49,058 nucleotides of DNA, taken from assembly GCF_000485595.1 (NCBI RefSeq), contig NW_014577354.1:327886-376943 (forward strand), given 5' to 3'. Positions 46,141 to 49,058 of this stretch are shown here, one piece after another. This stretch comes from Priapulus caudatus (taxonomy: Eukaryota; Priapulida; Priapulimorpha; Priapulimorphida; Priapulidae). The position numbers and the translations under genes were made by a program. Positions within the stretch are counted from its first letter, which is position 1. Each line of letters begins with the position of its first letter. Under the pieces are notes generated by a model. That model saw only the letters and a list, made by a program, of their open reading frames with translations. It had not been told where the DNA came from and did no database searches.

Positions 46141-46189
46141 CGTCGCGCCGTTGCCGATAATACGGCGACAAAGAACACGCACTCTATAT

Positions 46190-46500
46190 AGTATACACAC
46201 ATTAAAAACCACACTAACACGCACACACGCACACACACACGTACACACACACACACACACCACACACCACACACACGACACACACACAAACCAACACAAC
46301 ACACACACACACACGCACCAAAACACACACACGCCACAGCGCCACACGCACACGCACCGCACACTGCACTACGCACACGCACAGCGCACCACGCACACGC
46401 GACACGCACACGCCCACACATGCACACACACACAACACACACCGCACGCACAAACACACAACACACACATACACCACACAACACTACACACACTCACACA
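46190..46500. repeat. CA-rich array
   Basis: Degenerate (CA)n with CGCA variants; Thr-His and Cys-Val frames only. Confidence 0.95.
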
Positions 46501-46582
46501 TGATGTTTTTTAGGTGTTGTCAACTTTTGAACTCGGGAAATACATCGTTTTAATTGTTTTCGTTTTTGGTTAATATATATAT

Positions 46583-46650
46583 CATATAAAACAAAGCGTC
46601 AAGGTTACTAGAATATGGGTGTTTTAAGTTATATTGAACAAGCTCTCGCA
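46583..46650 (-). repeat. Diverged copy of the 45975-46037 segment
   Basis: ATAAAACAAAG, TATGGGTGTTT and ATTGAACAAGCT line up with ATAAAAACAAAG, TAAGGGTGTTT and ATTGACAAGCT at 45975-46030. The two flank the CA array in direct orientation. Confidence 0.6.
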
Positions 46651-46654
46651 GCGC

Positions 46655-47510
46655 GGCGAGCGTGTGTGTGTGCTGGTGTGTGGTGTGTGTGTTGTGCGAG
46701 CGAGTGTGTTGTGGGTGTGTGTGTCGTGTAGACGGAGGACAGGAACGAGACGTGGTTGCGTGGCGTGGGTGAGTGCGGGGATGTGTATGCGTGGTTTAGA
46801 GCGCCAGTGGAATGGCGCGTGTGCGCGTGTGTGGTCGGGGTGTGTGCTCGCGCGCGCGTGTGTTGCGTGTGCCGGTGCGTCGGATGTGTGTGCTCGAGTG
46901 CGTGCGTTGCGCTTGTGCGCGCGTGTGCGGTTGGGCCTCGTGTGACAGAGAGTAGCGAACCTCGCGCGGAGAGGGTGCGTGATGAGATGGGGAGGGAAGA
47001 GAGTGACGACATGAGAGAGAGAGACGAGGAGAGATGAGGAGGACTGTGCGACGGGTGTCGACGTGGGGATGTGTGGAGGGGAGGGAACGTAGCGGCAAGG
47101 CGATAGAGCGTGCGTGTGCTGCGATGCGTTGCGTGGCAGTGCGTGCGCAGATGTTGTTGTGCGCGTGTGGCTTGTGTGTGGCGTGTGCGTGGGAAGAGGA
47201 GGAGGGAGGAGTGTGCGTGTGTCGGTGCGCGACGCATGTGGTGTAGCGTGACGTGTGACGCGTGTGCGTAGGCAGTGGACGTGGATGCGGAAGGTGTAGC
47301 GCGAGGGCAGGGCAAGGTGTGAGAGGTAAGGGGGTACAGGGTAGTGACGGATGTGGGAAGATGTAGCGTGGAACAGCAGGGAGTGGAGAGCAGGGTGGAG
47401 AAGTAACAGATAGTGTGAAGGTGTACGGGAGGGCGGAGACAGAGTGTAAGAGTAAGAGTACAGGTGTGTGGGAAGGTGTAGCGGGCAGCAGGTACGCAGG
47501 TAAGAGTACA
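46655..47510. repeat. GT- and G-rich low-complexity region
   Basis: Degenerate GTGTGCG/GAGAGG/GTGTAG DNA. A 369-codon minus-strand frame and overlapping frames here are Thr/His/Pro/Ser-rich in every reading and show no domain; they are products of the C/A-biased strand. Confidence 0.8.
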
Positions 47511-47570
47511 GGGGGTTCGTACTGGCTGTGCACCGATTGTACGTGGCTTCACACATCCACACTGTTGACA

Positions 47571-47740
47571 ATGGCCGCGCTTGCGTTACATACAAACCTC
47601 GCGCGTGGATTATGTTCGGGTCGTTATAGCTCGTCACAGTGGCTTCCTTGTACACGTGTCGCCGCAGCGTGCAGCGCGCTTTCACGTCTGCATGAGCATT
47701 CAGCTTCTCACGCGACGTCGGCGTCGTCGACAACGACCGG
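47571..47740 (+). CDS. Doubtful first exon with presequence-like N-terminus
   Basis: ATG at 47571 opens MAALALHTNLARGLCSGRYS, then an Ala/Ser/Arg-rich stretch with few acidic residues to SSTTTG, where GACCGG|GTATAT is a weak donor. The composition (Arg, Ala, Ser; RYSS) resembles a mitochondrial targeting peptide. Unspliced, it stops 14 codons later. No second exon was found, and a competing minus-strand frame is open here. Treat as a possibility only. Confidence 0.18.
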
Positions 47741-47919
47741 GTATATAGTTAATTGCGATCGCAGGTCGTCGGCGGGGAGTTGAGCGCGTTTAGGTGAGGT
47801 GATCATTAGCGGAATATGATTGCTTGCTAGAATCATAATTACTCGTTAAACGCCGCGACGTTGCACCGCGTAGCGGCTACAGTTGTGTAGCGGACCTTCC
47901 AGTGACCCCCCTTCAATCC

Positions 47920-48010
47920 ACACACGCACACACACACACGCACGTACACCTTGCGGACGCACGAACAAAGACGGACGCACGAACGCACGCACACATGTAC
48001 ACGCATGCAG
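47920..48010. repeat. CACACG-rich tract
   Basis: (CA)n/(CGCA)n with ACGGACGCACGAACG units. Confidence 0.9.
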
Positions 48011-48039
48011 ACACATTTTCTACAACATTCCGCATGTCT

Positions 48040-48330
48040 TGAGTTGCTATCGCATCTCTTCCTCTTTCTATATAGCATTTCTTTCTCTCGATCTATAGCA
48101 TCTCTTGTTCTATAGAATTTCTTCCTTTTTCTCAATAGCATCTTTTGCTCTATAGAATCTCTTCCCCTCTCTCTCTCTCTCGCTCTATAGTATCTCTCGT
48201 TCTGTAGAATTTCTTTCTCCCGCTCTATAGTATCTCTCGTTCTATAGAATTTATTTCTCTCGCTCTATAGCATCTCTCGTTCAATAGCATCTCTCGCTCT
48301 ATAGCATCTTTTGCTCTGTAGCTTTCTCCA
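48040..48330. repeat. 17/34-bp minisatellite (CTATAGCATCTCTCG)
   Basis: The unit CTCTATAGCATCTCTCGTT alternates with CTATAGAATTTCTTTCTCTC, giving a period of about 34 bases over about 8 repeats. Confidence 0.9.
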
Positions 48331-49058
48331 CGACCCGCTATTGAATTAGTCGCCTATATATAATCACCGCAATCAGTGTAATCACGTTCATAATTATATT
48401 CACGCTATACGCGCGTACGTTAACCGTGCTTAATAGCACGAGAGCAGGAAACCCCGGTAATTATGTATGATTTTTTTTATCAGAGCTGAAATATTGTTAC
48501 GCCGACCATACGTCGCTGCAGAAGGAAGATTCACGCACACGCTATAAGATGAATATGCTGCTGCATTCTCTTTCATACGTCATATACGTCATATACGTCA
48601 TATCAGTGTCGATCAGCTGTTGTTGTCATGGTTTATTATAGCTCACTAATAACATTAATGTTTCACATTATTCCTCAATATCACGCATGTAGGATAAGCT
48701 ACGTGTTTGTGATTATGCCAATGGAAGGTCAGCGGGCCATCGTCAGAGCTTTAAAATCTTCTAGTTAGTGAGCTGGTTTCGCTTTCGGTTCTTTAACGCA
48801 ATAAACTCCCAAAAAACCTATTCTCCCGATACCGCTCGAGGTTTTAGTTATTGCAACAAAGGATATTAATTATAGCGAATAAATATATAAAAGCGATATA
48901 GAAAAACATATAGAGCACATACCTATACGTTCGCCATACGTTCTTTCCTACTATGAACACATATACAAGTATGTCAGCTAATTTAAATGCTAATTTCCAC
49001 GGATCGTTTTGTGCATGCGGATTTCTCAAGCTTCGAGTCATCCGCGCGTATATATATA
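48331..49058. other. Intergenic DNA, no gene seen
   Basis: Contains a short tandem ATACGTCAT repeat (about 48574-48603, three to four units). Otherwise A/T-rich with nothing recognisable. Confidence 0.5.

Noticed and set aside
46624-47733. 369-codon minus-strand frame, the longest in the window
   Set aside because: Three overlapping frames are open together and all are Thr/His/Pro/Ser-rich, as expected from a strand depleted of G and T-starting stops.

Overview
The window is nuclear DNA of an animal, most likely a marine invertebrate. It has spliced genes with phase-matched GT-AG introns, an animal-type tRNA-Arg with a Pol III T-run, TTAGGG-type telomeric motifs, cut-and-paste transposon remnants and very many microsatellites (GT, CT, TA, GAY and CTGT arrays). 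I cannot assign a phylum. Coding density is very low, and most long open frames are translations of simple repeats.

Layout. 1-4640: a unit of about 1.5 kb present twice, 3.14 kb apart, each copy with a 38-bp palindrome. 5200-11340: the main gene, on the plus strand, encoding a secreted IGFBP-Kazal-Ig protein of the IGFBP7/KAZALD1 type. It has a signal peptide and an 11-Cys IGFBP domain (exon 1), a Kazal domain (exon 2), an Ig domain (exons 3-4) and a plausible short last exon at 11283-11335. Its introns are full of minisatellites. 10.1-17.7 kb (block X): the last exons, three terminal-inverted-repeat elements (one wrapped round a telomere-like tract), a tRNA-Arg(UCG), and CTGT and GA arrays. 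17.7-31.5 kb (segment Z): a 52-bp satellite, MITEs, a P-like element with the start of a THAP zinc finger, a higher-order minisatellite, and on the minus strand the last exon of a BK-channel beta-subunit-like gene. 31.6-32.45 kb (Y), then a 25-N gap, then a noisier second copy of X (X', 32.5-40.7 kb) joined directly to a second copy of Y (Y', 40.8-41.7 kb). 41.7-49 kb: mostly non-coding, with purine, CA and GT arrays, foldbacks and one doubtful first exon.

X/Z/Y followed by gap and X'/Y' is best read as two versions of one locus placed end to end (false duplication or an over-filled gap), so the broken exons and second tRNA in X' should not be counted as real paralogues without read support.

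The most unusual biological signal is that three separate real exons (exons 1 and 2 of the IGFBP-Kazal-Ig gene and the BK-beta exon) each have decayed tandem copies of their own start, including the splice acceptor region, just upstream in the intron. Other points of interest are a family of near-perfect palindromes in TA tracts and a telomere-repeat tract inside an inverted-repeat element.
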